Below are positions 51,698-60,027 of a stretch of DNA of 64,000 bases, piece after piece (within the stretch, counting starts at the first letter, position 1; the number at the start of each line of letters is the position of its first letter). The notes below the pieces were generated by a model, which searched no databases, was not told the origin of the DNA, and saw only the letters and a list, made by a program, of their open reading frames with translations. The position numbers and the translations under genes were made by a program. The DNA lies in the NCBI RefSeq assembly GCF_037976325.1, contig NZ_CP150265.1:1130001-1194000 (forward strand), written 5' to 3'. This DNA comes from Paenibacillus sp. FSL K6-3182 (lineage in GTDB: Bacteria > Bacillota > Bacilli > Paenibacillales > Paenibacillaceae).

Positions 51698-53017
51698 ATG
51701 AAGAAAATAGGGGTTTCAATTTTATCTTTAATGCTGGTAGTTGTTCTTATGTTAACGGCTTGTGGCAAGAGCAATGAAGGCAACAAAAACACTGGTAATA
51801 CAGCAACGAACGGCGGTACAGAACAAGAGGCGACAAAAGAGCCAGCCGCTGAGAAGGTAACCGTTACACTTGCAGGTTGGGGAGCAAGTCCAGAAGAGCA
51901 GGATTTGCTAAACCAAACGTTAAAGGAATTTGAAGCAAAATATCCAAATGTAAAGGTTAATTATGAAGTAATTGCCGATCAATACATGGATGTTATCAAA
52001 ACAAGACTTATTGGCGGTGAAGGCCCAGACGTCTTCTACCTGGACGCATTCGAAGCACCTGCACTTATTGAGCGTAATGTTCTAGAGCCACTTGATAGCT
52101 ATGTGACACCAGAATTTGATGTTGCAGACTTTGAACAGCCTATGGTTGATGCTTTCAAACAAGATGGCGTTTCCTACGGTTTCCCTAAGGATTTCTCTAC
52201 GCTTGCAATGTTCTACAACAAAAAAGACTTTGCAGAAGCAGGAATTACTGCTCCGCCAACAACTTGGGATGAGCTGAAAGAAGCTGCAGTTAAGCTTACT
52301 AAAAAAGAAGGCGACAAAACGGTTCGCTTCGGCTTTGGTGTTGCGCCTGAGCTTGCACGTCAACTGTTCATGATTCAAGCATTCGGCGGCAAAGTTGCAG
52401 ATGAGAATGGCAATGCTGCATTCGCGGCTCCAGATGCTCTTAAAGGTTTGCAGCTTGTAACGGATATGCACAATGTAGACAAATCATCCGGCGAGCCAAA
52501 AGAAGTAGGCGCTGGCTGGGGCGGAGAAATGTTCGGTCAAGGCAAAGCTTCCATCGTATTCGAAGGAAACTGGGCAATTCCATTCTTGGAGTCCAACTAC
52601 AAGGATCTAGATTACGGCACAGCTGAACTTCCAACTGTAAATGGCAAACAAGGCACTATGGCATTCACTGTTGCTTATGTAATGAACAAGGAATCGAAGA
52701 AAAAGGAAGCAGCTTGGCAGTTGATCTCCTTCTTGACTGGTAAAGAAGGAATGAAAACGTGGACGAGCAAAGGTTTCGCGCTTCCAACTCGTAAATCGGT
52801 ATCACAAGAGCTTGGCTACGATAAAGATGAGCTTCGCAGTGCAATTGTAGCAGGCGCTTCTTATGCAACGCCTTGGCAAGCAGGCTCCACACTTCCTACA
52901 ATCATGAGCAACTTCAACAACCAATTCGTTGATACATTTATGGGTAATTCGAATCTTGAAGATGCAATGAAGAAAGCAGAATCGGTTGCGAATAAGGAAA
53001 TCGCAGCAGCGAAATAA
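51698..53017 (+). CDS. Sugar ABC transporter substrate-binding lipoprotein (MalE-like, CUT1)
   Basis: A 439-residue lipoprotein with lipobox VLMLTAC (C22) and the extracellular solute-binding family 1 fold (VTVTLAGWGASPEEQDLLNQ, PDVFYLDAFEAPALIERNVL, WDELKEAAVKLTKKEGDKTV, KASIVFEGNWAIPFLES). It captures an oligosaccharide at the outer face for the two permeases downstream. A start-stop ATG-TAA lies at 51691-51696 between the AGGAGG and the true ATG. A hairpin follows the gene at 53024. Confidence 0.92.
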   Translation: MKKIGVSILSLMLVVVLMLTACGKSNEGNKNTGNTATNGGTEQEATKEPAAEKVTVTLAGWGASPEEQDLLNQTLKEFEAKYPNVKVNYEVIADQYMDVIKTRLIGGEGPDVFYLDAFEAPALIERNVLEPLDSYVTPEFDVADFEQPMVDAFKQDGVSYGFPKDFSTLAMFYNKKDFAEAGITAPPTTWDELKEAAVKLTKKEGDKTVRFGFGVAPELARQLFMIQAFGGKVADENGNAAFAAPDALKGLQLVTDMHNVDKSSGEPKEVGAGWGGEMFGQGKASIVFEGNWAIPFLESNYKDLDYGTAELPTVNGKQGTMAFTVAYVMNKESKKKEAAWQLISFLTGKEGMKTWTSKGFALPTRKSVSQELGYDKDELRSAIVAGASYATPWQAGSTLPTIMSNFNNQFVDTFMGNSNLEDAMKKAESVANKEIAAAK

Positions 53018-53023
53018 GCGAGG

Positions 53024-53058
53024 TGAAGGAGGGAGGGTGCAAGACGCTCCCTCCTTCA
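53024..53058 (+). promoter_or_regulatory. Intercistronic hairpin between binding protein and permease genes
   Basis: TGAAGGAGGGAG / CTCCCTCCTTCA, a perfect 12-bp stem with an 11-base loop, no T tract. It likely protects the 3' end of the binding-protein message, which must be made in excess over permeases; its left arm also carries a Shine-Dalgarno-like GGAGG that is sequestered. Confidence 0.7.
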
Positions 53059-53093
53059 ATCTCTGATATTGATATGAAAGGAGAAGGTGCAGC

Positions 53094-53993
53094 ATGACCC
53101 ATGTCTCTTCATGGAGAAGAAAGCTGAAAAATAACGTAACCGGCTATCTGTTCCTGCTTCCAACCATTCTAGTTCTTGGTACTTTTTTGTTCTTGCCTGT
53201 ATTCTATTCCCTTTATTTATCGGGGCATAAGGTCAATCTGCTTGGCGAAGTAAGCTACAAATGGGTAGGAGTTAATAATTTCACGCGTATGGCAGGCGAT
53301 GAAAGAGCCTGGATTGCGCTTAAGAACACAGCATCCTTTGCTTTGTTTGTTGTGCCTCTGCAAACGGCGTTTGCTATTTTACTAGCTGTTATTTTGAATG
53401 CTAAGCTCAGATACAAAAACTTTTTCCGTATCGTATTTTTTATGCCGACCGTTACTTCGTCGGCGGTACTATCACTTATATTTATGTGGATATACAATTC
53501 AAACGGTCTTTTGAACCGAGTGCTTGAATTTATCGGTTTGCATGGATACAACTGGCTTGGAGATCCTGCGGTCGCCATGAAGGCGATCATGCTTATGAAT
53601 ATATGGTCTACCGCTCCATTCTTTATGGTTGTTTTCTTGGCTGCATTACAAGACATTCCTGATGCGCTGTACGAGTCAGCTATGCTAGACGGGGCAGGAG
53701 GCTGGAGGAGATTTATTTCCATCACGCTGCCGCTAATTAAGCCTGCGACCTTCTTTACGGTCGTTATGGGTATTATCGGTACCTTCCAACTCTTCGACCA
53801 ATCTTATATTTTCTCAGCAGGTTCAGGCGGACCGAATAACTCGACCTTGACCGTAGCTCTGCTTATTTATCAATATGCTTTCAAAAATCTCGACTTCGGC
53901 TATGCCTCTGCGCTCGCTGTCATGCTGGCTGCTGTCATTATGATCGTGACGCTGATACAGCGTAAGCTATTTGCCGAAGAAAAGCTGAACTAG
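53094..53993 (+). CDS. Sugar ABC transporter permease (MalF-like)
   Basis: A 299-residue inner-membrane permease with six helices. The EAA-type loop DALYESAMLDGAGGWRRFIS contacts the ATPase. It belongs to the CUT1 family with the neighbouring MalG-like permease; AAAGGAG precedes the ATG. No ATPase gene is in the operon, so a shared MsmK-type ATPase elsewhere is expected. Confidence 0.92.
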   Translation: MTHVSSWRRKLKNNVTGYLFLLPTILVLGTFLFLPVFYSLYLSGHKVNLLGEVSYKWVGVNNFTRMAGDERAWIALKNTASFALFVVPLQTAFAILLAVILNAKLRYKNFFRIVFFMPTVTSSAVLSLIFMWIYNSNGLLNRVLEFIGLHGYNWLGDPAVAMKAIMLMNIWSTAPFFMVVFLAALQDIPDALYESAMLDGAGGWRRFISITLPLIKPATFFTVVMGIIGTFQLFDQSYIFSAGSGGPNNSTLTVALLIYQYAFKNLDFGYASALAVMLAAVIMIVTLIQRKLFAEEKLN

Positions 53994-54005
53994 GAGGGCG
54001 ACTAG

Positions 54006-54836
54006 ATGGTATTTCAACAATCCAAATGGGGAAAGGCGATTCTTTATTTCCTGTTATTCTCATACGGCTGCATCACTGTTGCTCCTTTTCTATGGGCGCT
54101 TTCCTCTTCGTTTAAGCCGCTCAGTGAGATTGTTTCCGGGGGCATCAACTTTATTCCGAAAGAATTCACCTTGCAGAACTATTATGATATTTTCGTGAAA
54201 GAGCCGCTTTTCCTCAGGTGGATGTACAACAGTGCCTTGATTGCAGTTGTTGCGACGGTTTGCAATACGCTGTTCAACTCAATGGCGGGTTATGCACTTG
54301 CACGTATTGAATTTGCCGGCAACAAAATCATGTTCATCCTTATCTTAGCGGTGCAGATGATTCCAGGCCAACTGACGATCGTACCCGCTTACTTAATTAT
54401 GAAGCAGCTCGATTTGTTAAACACCTATGCCGCACTGACTTTGCCGATGATGGCGAATGCGACGTTTATCTTTATGATGCGGCAATTTTTCCTTAGCTTC
54501 CCGAAAGAGCTTGAGGAGGCAGCCGAGATGGACGGGCTTAATCGGTTCGGCGTGTTTTTCCGCATTGCATTGCCGCTTGCGATACCTGCATTAGCAGCTC
54601 AAACGATCTTCGTTTTCATGGGTGCATGGAACGAGTTCCTGAAGCCGCTCATGTTCATGTCCGACAAGTCGATGTTTACGTTAACGCTCGGTCTGAATAC
54701 GTTCAAAGGGCAGTACATTAGCCACTGGAACTACATTATGGCTGCATCGATGGTATTTACGCTTCCAGCGCTGCTGATTTATGCGTTCTTCAATCGATTC
54801 TTTATTAAAGGAATTACGTTTACCGGCGGTAAATAA
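54006..54836 (+). CDS. Sugar ABC transporter permease (MalG-like)
   Basis: A 276-residue permease with six helices and the EAA loop ELEEAAEMDGLNRFGVFFRI. The C-terminus NRFFIKGITFTGGK is typical of MalG-type subunits. It begins 12 bp after the MalF-like gene; TAGGAGGGCG supports the start. Last gene of the operon. Confidence 0.92.
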   Translation: MVFQQSKWGKAILYFLLFSYGCITVAPFLWALSSSFKPLSEIVSGGINFIPKEFTLQNYYDIFVKEPLFLRWMYNSALIAVVATVCNTLFNSMAGYALARIEFAGNKIMFILILAVQMIPGQLTIVPAYLIMKQLDLLNTYAALTLPMMANATFIFMMRQFFLSFPKELEEAAEMDGLNRFGVFFRIALPLAIPALAAQTIFVFMGAWNEFLKPLMFMSDKSMFTLTLGLNTFKGQYISHWNYIMAASMVFTLPALLIYAFFNRFFIKGITFTGGK

Positions 54837-54850
54837 CATAGTAACGAAAC

Positions 54851-54897
54851 GGGGCTGTCCTGAGGTCATTTAGACCTCTTGGGACAGCCCTGTTTTT
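54851..54897 (+). terminator. Strong terminator of the glucosidase-MalEFG operon
   Basis: GGGCTGTCC...GAGGTC / GACCTC...GGGACAGCCC with inner loop, followed by TGTTTTT. Confidence 0.9.
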
Positions 54898-54939
54898 AAT
54901 TGATTCACATATGCATAATGAGACATAGGATGCTCAGTG

Positions 54940-55571
54940 GGCAGGCTGTGAGCGGTAATAAGCCTATTTTTTAGTCCTATTTTTGCGAAGAGGGCTGATT
55001 GGGCGAAAATAAGACTAGATTGCAGCTCTATTTTTGTCTGAAACGGATATTATGGGGAAATTGGCAGATTTTGAGCGGTAATAAGCCTAATTTCTAGCCC
55101 TATTTTTACTAAGCGGGCTGATTGGGCGAAAATAGGACTAGATTGTAGATCTATTTTAGTTCGAAAAGGATACAAAGAGGCGATTGGCAGGTCACGAGAG
55201 AAAATAAGCCTAATTTCTAGCCCTATTTTTACTACACGGGCTGATTGGACGAAAATAGGACTAAATTGTAGATCTAAATTTGTTTGAAACGGATACAATG
55301 ATGCAATTGGCAGCTCAGGAGCGGTAATAAGCCTAATTTCTAGCCCTATTTTTACTACACGGGCTGATTGGACGAAAATAGGACTAAATTGTAGATCTAA
55401 ATTTGTTTGAAACGGATACAATGATGCAATTGGCAGCTCAGGAGCGGTAATAAGCCTATTTTATAGTCCTATTTTTGCGAAGAGGGCTGTTTTGATGAAA
55501 ATAGGGCTAGAATGTAGATCTAATTTTATTTGAGACGAGTATAGAGGGGCATATGGCAGAAAAGCCTAAGT
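54940..55571. repeat. Five tandem 123-bp repeats
   Basis: Units start with GGCAG at 54940, 55063, 55186, 55309 and 55432, exactly 123 bp apart, with a partial sixth from 55555. Units 3 and 4 are almost identical. Each contains AGYCCTATTTTT and, about 20 bases on, GAAAATAGGACT, inverted arms that can pair. Since 123 is a multiple of three, a minus-strand frame (55050-55421) repeats a 41-residue peptide, but it has no ribosome-binding site and is probably not a gene. Confidence 0.92.
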
Positions 55572-55610
55572 TATGATCATGCTTGCTGTGCAGGGCAAGT
55601 CAGCTCTCCA

Positions 55611-56024
55611 TTATGGATGTCTAAAGTCGAATTTATCGTGAGGAACATCAAGACTATGACCATTAATGATGACGGTATCGTTATCGCTCCAAGTGATGAC
55701 CGCTTGATCCTCGCGAGCGTTCCAATAAATATTTTTGGTTTTATGATTGCGTTTAATGAATACCAATTCACCGCGAATCATCAAAGGAGTAGTCGCTCCT
55801 CCATTTATAAGGTACGCTTTTAAACGGTAAGTCCCATCAGGGGAAGCGGCCTCTATAAGAAATTTTCCCTTCGGCAGTCTGCCCATGTCATAGAAGAGCC
55901 AATAAACACCAGCTCCAATAGTTAAGGCGAAGAATGTGCAGATAGAAATAAATATGATGAGCAGCTTTTTTAAAATTTTCTTGTTCTCAGTCGCCGCTTG
56001 AACATCAATATTTTCATCGAACAA
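55611..56024 (-). CDS. DUF5412 family membrane-anchored protein
   Basis: About 137 residues: one transmembrane helix (LLIIFISICTFFALTIGAGV) and an extracytoplasmic domain (FLIEAASPDGTYRLKAYLIN, GGATTPLMIRGELVF, TKNIYWNAREDQAVITWSDN) that fits DUF5412. The ATG at 56033 abuts the GGAG, leaving no spacing; the TTG at 56024 is nine bases away and is the likelier start. Function unknown. Confidence 0.75.
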   Translation of the reverse strand: MFDENIDVQAATENKKILKKLLIIFISICTFFALTIGAGVYWLFYDMGRLPKGKFLIEAASPDGTYRLKAYLINGGATTPLMIRGELVFIKRNHKTKNIYWNAREDQAVITWSDNDTVIINGHSLDVPHDKFDFRHP

Positions 56025-56143
56025 CGGTATCATCTCCTGGAAAATTTGGATAACATTAGAATATCACAAGTTACACTCCGGAGAAACCAAATGCGAATCA
56101 TAACAACAATTAGATATAAACGATGCCCTGCCGAATAAAACAA

Positions 56144-56176
56144 AAAAAGCAGCCCAATCGGGCTGCTTTTTATTTT
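56144..56176. terminator. Bidirectional terminator
   Basis: AAAAAGCAGCCC-AATC-GGGCTGCTTTTT with T tail on plus and A-rich left flank; it ends the leftward permease operon. Confidence 0.9.
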
Positions 56177-56205
56177 ATTAATCGGAGCTGGGAAGCAGCA
56201 AGAGC

Positions 56206-57078
56206 TTATTCCTTAACCGCACCAATGACAATCCCTTTTACAAAGTAACGCTGCAAGAAAGGATAAACCAATAGAATCGGTAATGCGCCGATAAAGATCT
56301 GCGATGCGCTAATGGTTCTTTGCGACATATTGGCAACCATTTGTGGATCAAGCTTAGTCATATCCTTTTGAACGATAATCGTTTGCATGAAGCTTGCAAG
56401 AGGCAGCTTCTCGGCATCCTTCATATAGATAATACCGTCGAAATAGGAATTCCAATGTCCGACCATAATAAACAAGGAAACCGTTGCAATCGCAGGCAAG
56501 GAGATCGGCAAATAAATCATGAAGAAAGTGCGCAGCTGGCCGGCTCCATCAATAAAAGCAGCTTCTTCCAGATCCTTAGGAACAGTACGGAAGAAGTTTA
56601 GCAAAAGAATAACGTTATAAACGCCGACTGTACCTGGTAGGATAAGCGCCCATAAAGTATTCATTAGTCCGAGCTTAAGGATGAGGAGGTAGCTTGGAAT
56701 AAGTCCGCCTGCAAATAGCATCGTAACGACAAAATACCAAAGATAAACATTGCGAGCACGGAAGATATGAGAATCTTTGGACAGGGCATAAGCAGCAAGT
56801 GTACTAACTAGCATAGCAAGCGCCGTACCAAGGATGGTCCGCTGTGTCGACACCCACAAGGAAGTAAGGAAATTGCTGTTGTTGAACGTCTTAGCATAGG
56901 CTTCTAATGTGAAACCGATCGGCCAAAAAGTGACCAATCCCGCGTTGGCGGGAGCGGACGCACTCATGGAAACCATGAGAAGGTGATATAGCGGCAGCAA
57001 GCATAGTATGGAAAGAAGAATCAAAAACACGTTGTTAAATATGCTGAAAATACGGTATGGCAGTGTTTTATGGTGCAT
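56206..57078 (-). CDS. Carbohydrate ABC transporter permease (LplC/YtcP-like)
   Basis: A 290-residue six-helix permease with the EAA loop DLEEAAFIDGAGQLRTFFMI and the C-terminus FVKGIVIGAVKE characteristic of the LplC/YtcP group. It follows the LplB-like permease by 15 bp. The binding protein of the system is encoded rightward at 61721. Confidence 0.92.
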   Translation of the reverse strand: MHHKTLPYRIFSIFNNVFLILLSILCLLPLYHLLMVSMSASAPANAGLVTFWPIGFTLEAYAKTFNNSNFLTSLWVSTQRTILGTALAMLVSTLAAYALSKDSHIFRARNVYLWYFVVTMLFAGGLIPSYLLILKLGLMNTLWALILPGTVGVYNVILLLNFFRTVPKDLEEAAFIDGAGQLRTFFMIYLPISLPAIATVSLFIMVGHWNSYFDGIIYMKDAEKLPLASFMQTIIVQKDMTKLDPQMVANMSQRTISASQIFIGALPILLVYPFLQRYFVKGIVIGAVKE

Positions 57079-57093
57079 ACGTTGTCACCCTTT

Positions 57094-58044
57094 CTAGAAG
57101 ATTCGGTAACCGGCAAATTTATAAGCAAGACGATAAGAGATTACGATTAGAATCAAGCTGATCCCTGATTTAAACAGGCTAACTGCTGTTGCAAAGCTGA
57201 ATTGACCGCTGAGTAGACCTTCACGATAGACAAAGGTGTCAATAATATCACCCTGCTGATAAATCAAAGGACTGTACAAGTTGAACACTTGGTCGAAGTT
57301 TGCATTTAGTACGTTACCAAGCGCCAAGGTTGCAACTACAATCGCAATTGGAATGAGTGATGGAATCGTAATATGCGTCGTTTGCTTGATACGGCCTGCA
57401 CCGTCAACTTCAGCAGCTTCATAAAGTGCTGGATTAATACCGGCAAGCGCTGCAAGGAAGATAATTGTATTGAATCCAAATTCCTTCCACACATCACTAA
57501 AAATAATGGTGAAGCGGAACCAGGCGCCATCGCCCAAAAAGAAAATCGGCTTAATGCCGAATACATTGCTTATAAATTGATTAATAATTCCTGTCTGTGC
57601 GAGCATATCGATCAAAATTCCGGATAGCGTGACCCAGGAAAGGAAATGCGGCAGATAGACGAGCGTTTGGATTGATCTTTTGAGCCCCATGTTCCTGACT
57701 TCATTCAGAAGCAAAGCAAAAATGAACGGAATGATCAAGTTCAGCACGATTTTGGAGCAAGCAAAAAATAGGGTGTTCCACGTAATTTGCAAGAAATAAT
57801 CATTTTGAAACATATATTCAAAATGCTTCAAGCCTACCCATGGAGAGCCCATCATTCCAAGTGAAGCTTTATAATCTTGAAACGCCATCATAATACCTGT
57901 CATCGGTATATAGGAGAAGATGAAAACCGAAAGTACCGCCGGCAGCACCATGAAATGCAGCATCCAAGGTTGTTTATATTTGTGTTTTGTTTTTGCTCGT
58001 GGTGTGGTCTCCAAAGTCACTTGCTTTTCTGTGTTTGCTTCCAT
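57094..58044 (-). CDS. Carbohydrate ABC transporter permease (LplB-like)
   Basis: A 316-residue permease: long cytoplasmic N-terminus, then six helices (FMVLPAVLSVFIFSYIPMTG first) and the EAA loop ALYEAAEVDGAGRIKQTTHI; ends LAYKFAGYRIF as in LplB proteins. GGGGGAT before the ATG at 58044 selects it over upstream codons. Its upstream region carries the tandem boxes at 58127-58163. Confidence 0.92.
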   Translation of the reverse strand: MEANTEKQVTLETTPRAKTKHKYKQPWMLHFMVLPAVLSVFIFSYIPMTGIMMAFQDYKASLGMMGSPWVGLKHFEYMFQNDYFLQITWNTLFFACSKIVLNLIIPFIFALLLNEVRNMGLKRSIQTLVYLPHFLSWVTLSGILIDMLAQTGIINQFISNVFGIKPIFFLGDGAWFRFTIIFSDVWKEFGFNTIIFLAALAGINPALYEAAEVDGAGRIKQTTHITIPSLIPIAIVVATLALGNVLNANFDQVFNLYSPLIYQQGDIIDTFVYREGLLSGQFSFATAVSLFKSGISLILIVISYRLAYKFAGYRIF

Positions 58045-58126
58045 AGCTATCCCCCGTTCCATAAAATTGGTTTGTGTATAATAAGAAACCCTGCTATATA
58101 TAGTAACAAGCATTTCTCTTACTGGA

Positions 58127-58163
58127 CTATAGGACAATGTTAGGATTGATATGGTTTTGTTAG
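58127..58163 (-). promoter_or_regulatory. Tandem response-regulator boxes upstream of the permease operon
   Basis: On the minus strand two boxes 20 bp apart read CTAACAAAACCATATCA and CTAACATTGTCCTATAG. The second is nearly identical to CTAACAATGTCCTATAG upstream of the binding-protein gene. The boxes lie about 85 bp upstream of the permease start and also upstream of the sensor-kinase gene on the other strand. Confidence 0.75.
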
Positions 58164-58185
58164 GGGATATCGTCTGGAGGAATGA

Positions 58186-60027
58186 ATGATGGAGATTAGT
58201 AACGGTCTTGCTTTTGTCAAAAGAAAGATGGGTGCTCGGTTTAGTCTGTTTTCTAAAATGAATGGGTTGATCTTAATTTTGTTCATCCCCATTGTGATCA
58301 TGTATACGTATTCAAACGACGTGGCCTTTAACGTTGTCAGCAAGGAGCTTAAGCTATCGAACACGAGACAGTTGTCCTTTTTGTCCAGTCAAATTGACTC
58401 GCGGATTAATCAGATGGTCGATTTCTCCAATACATTCTCGAAAGATCCGAATGTGCAGCGATTTAATGGGCTTAAAATATGGGAAGATCGTTATGACCGC
58501 ATGCAGACTAGGTTTATCGTTCAAGAGAAGATGGCACTGCAATCAGGCGTCATTAACATATGGCCAGTCAGATACACCGTTTACTCGCAGCAAAACAAAG
58601 AGTTAATATCAAATTACAACAATCCTGCTGAGTACGATGAGGAATTTTTAAAGCGAAATATGAGCGGGAAATGGACCTATGGCAATGGCGAAGCTAAGGC
58701 CGATAATGAACCTAGTTACTTTCATTGGTTTTATACCGAATCATATGGCCAGCAAGGTAAACTGAATGGAAGCAATCTGGTCATTGAAGCGAGCTTCAGT
58801 TATGAAAATATCCAAAACATGCTGGACACCTATAAATCAGGTGGACAAGGCGACCCGATTTTTTACCATAAAGGGGACGCTCCGATTACGAACCGCAGTG
58901 CGGATCAACAGCTTTCAGGAGAGTTGGTTTCCTACTTGGACGAGCAGTCGCTGGAAGACACAACGCAGCAGGTAGTGAAGCTGCATGGTGAGAACTATTT
59001 GGTGAGCTCGGTTAAATCAACTTATTTGGGCTGGCATTTAGTTGACGTTGTTCCGCTTGATCAAATATTGAAGCCGATATCGATCACTCGCAATTTGTTT
59101 TATGTCTCGATGATTTTGTTATTTGTTGTGGGCATATCTGCTTCCATTCTGCTTTACCGTAATGTGCAGCGGCCGATTAGGCAATTGATTAAGGGTTTGC
59201 AAAGCGTACAGCGGGGGGATTTCTCGTTTCGGATCAGCTCAAGCGTAAATAATGAATTTTCATTTTTATTTTACCGTTTTAACGATATGTCACGACAAAT
59301 CCAAGACTTAATTGAAAATGTGCTGAATGAAAAAATTCGGTCAAGGGAAGCGACATTGAAGCAATTACAGGCTCAAATTAATCCGCATTTTCTATATAAC
59401 TGTCTGGGTTATATAATTAATATGGCACAGATGAAAGAACAGGAAGCGGTTGTGTCGATGGCATACAACTTAAGCGCCTATTATCGCTATACGACTCGAA
59501 CGGAGAGACAAACCGCTGCGCTGGACGAAGAAATTAAATTACTTATTAATTATTTGGACATTCAGAAGCTGCGCAACGGCAGAATTGATTATACAATAGA
59601 TATCCCAGCAGAAATGCTGAAGCAGCGCATACCGCCGCTTATGCTTCAACCTATCGTAGAAAATGCGGTCATTCATGGTATAGGAAAATCCTATACATCT
59701 GGAGAAATTCGAATTACCGGCGAGATGTCAGACGGGTTATGCAAAATATATATCGATGACGATGGACCAGAGCTTGAGCCAAGTGTGCTTGAAGCGTTGA
59801 ATGCAAAAATGAGCGAGCCATTGAAAGAGGAAATGGGCTGCGGTCTTTGGAATACGAATCAGCGTATTATTCATCAATTTGGCGATAAATCTTATTTATG
59901 CTTCAAAAAATCGCCATTAGGAGGATTTCAGACAGAAATCGTATGGGAAACAGCATCTGGAGAAGAACAGAGACCATATCCTACTTTACAAGGAGATACA
60001 CAACATGCAGATGATAATCGTAGATGA
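58186..60027 (+). CDS. Sensor histidine kinase, YesM family
   Basis: A 613-residue membrane kinase: helix 1 (LILILFIPIVIMYTYS), an extracytoplasmic dCACHE-like domain (about 50-300), helix 2 (LFYVSMILLFVVGISASILL), HAMP (RPIRQLIKGLQSVQRGDFSF), His_kinase phosphoacceptor H401 in QINPHFLYN and an HATPase domain (PPLMLQPIVENAVIHGI, CGLWNTNQRI). It senses a sugar-linked signal and phosphorylates the regulator encoded next, with which it overlaps by 23 bp. ATG at 58186 or 58189; GGAGG at 58176-58180. Confidence 0.92.
   Translation: MMEISNGLAFVKRKMGARFSLFSKMNGLILILFIPIVIMYTYSNDVAFNVVSKELKLSNTRQLSFLSSQIDSRINQMVDFSNTFSKDPNVQRFNGLKIWEDRYDRMQTRFIVQEKMALQSGVINIWPVRYTVYSQQNKELISNYNNPAEYDEEFLKRNMSGKWTYGNGEAKADNEPSYFHWFYTESYGQQGKLNGSNLVIEASFSYENIQNMLDTYKSGGQGDPIFYHKGDAPITNRSADQQLSGELVSYLDEQSLEDTTQQVVKLHGENYLVSSVKSTYLGWHLVDVVPLDQILKPISITRNLFYVSMILLFVVGISASILLYRNVQRPIRQLIKGLQSVQRGDFSFRISSSVNNEFSFLFYRFNDMSRQIQDLIENVLNEKIRSREATLKQLQAQINPHFLYNCLGYIINMAQMKEQEAVVSMAYNLSAYYRYTTRTERQTAALDEEIKLLINYLDIQKLRNGRIDYTIDIPAEMLKQRIPPLMLQPIVENAVIHGIGKSYTSGEIRITGEMSDGLCKIYIDDDGPELEPSVLEALNAKMSEPLKEEMGCGLWNTNQRIIHQFGDKSYLCFKKSPLGGFQTEIVWETASGEEQRPYPTLQGDTQHADDNRR

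Noticed and set aside
55050..55421. A minus-strand frame of 123 residues made of three 41-residue repeats
   Set aside because: It follows from a repeat period divisible by three and has no ribosome-binding site or promoter; treated as repeat DNA.
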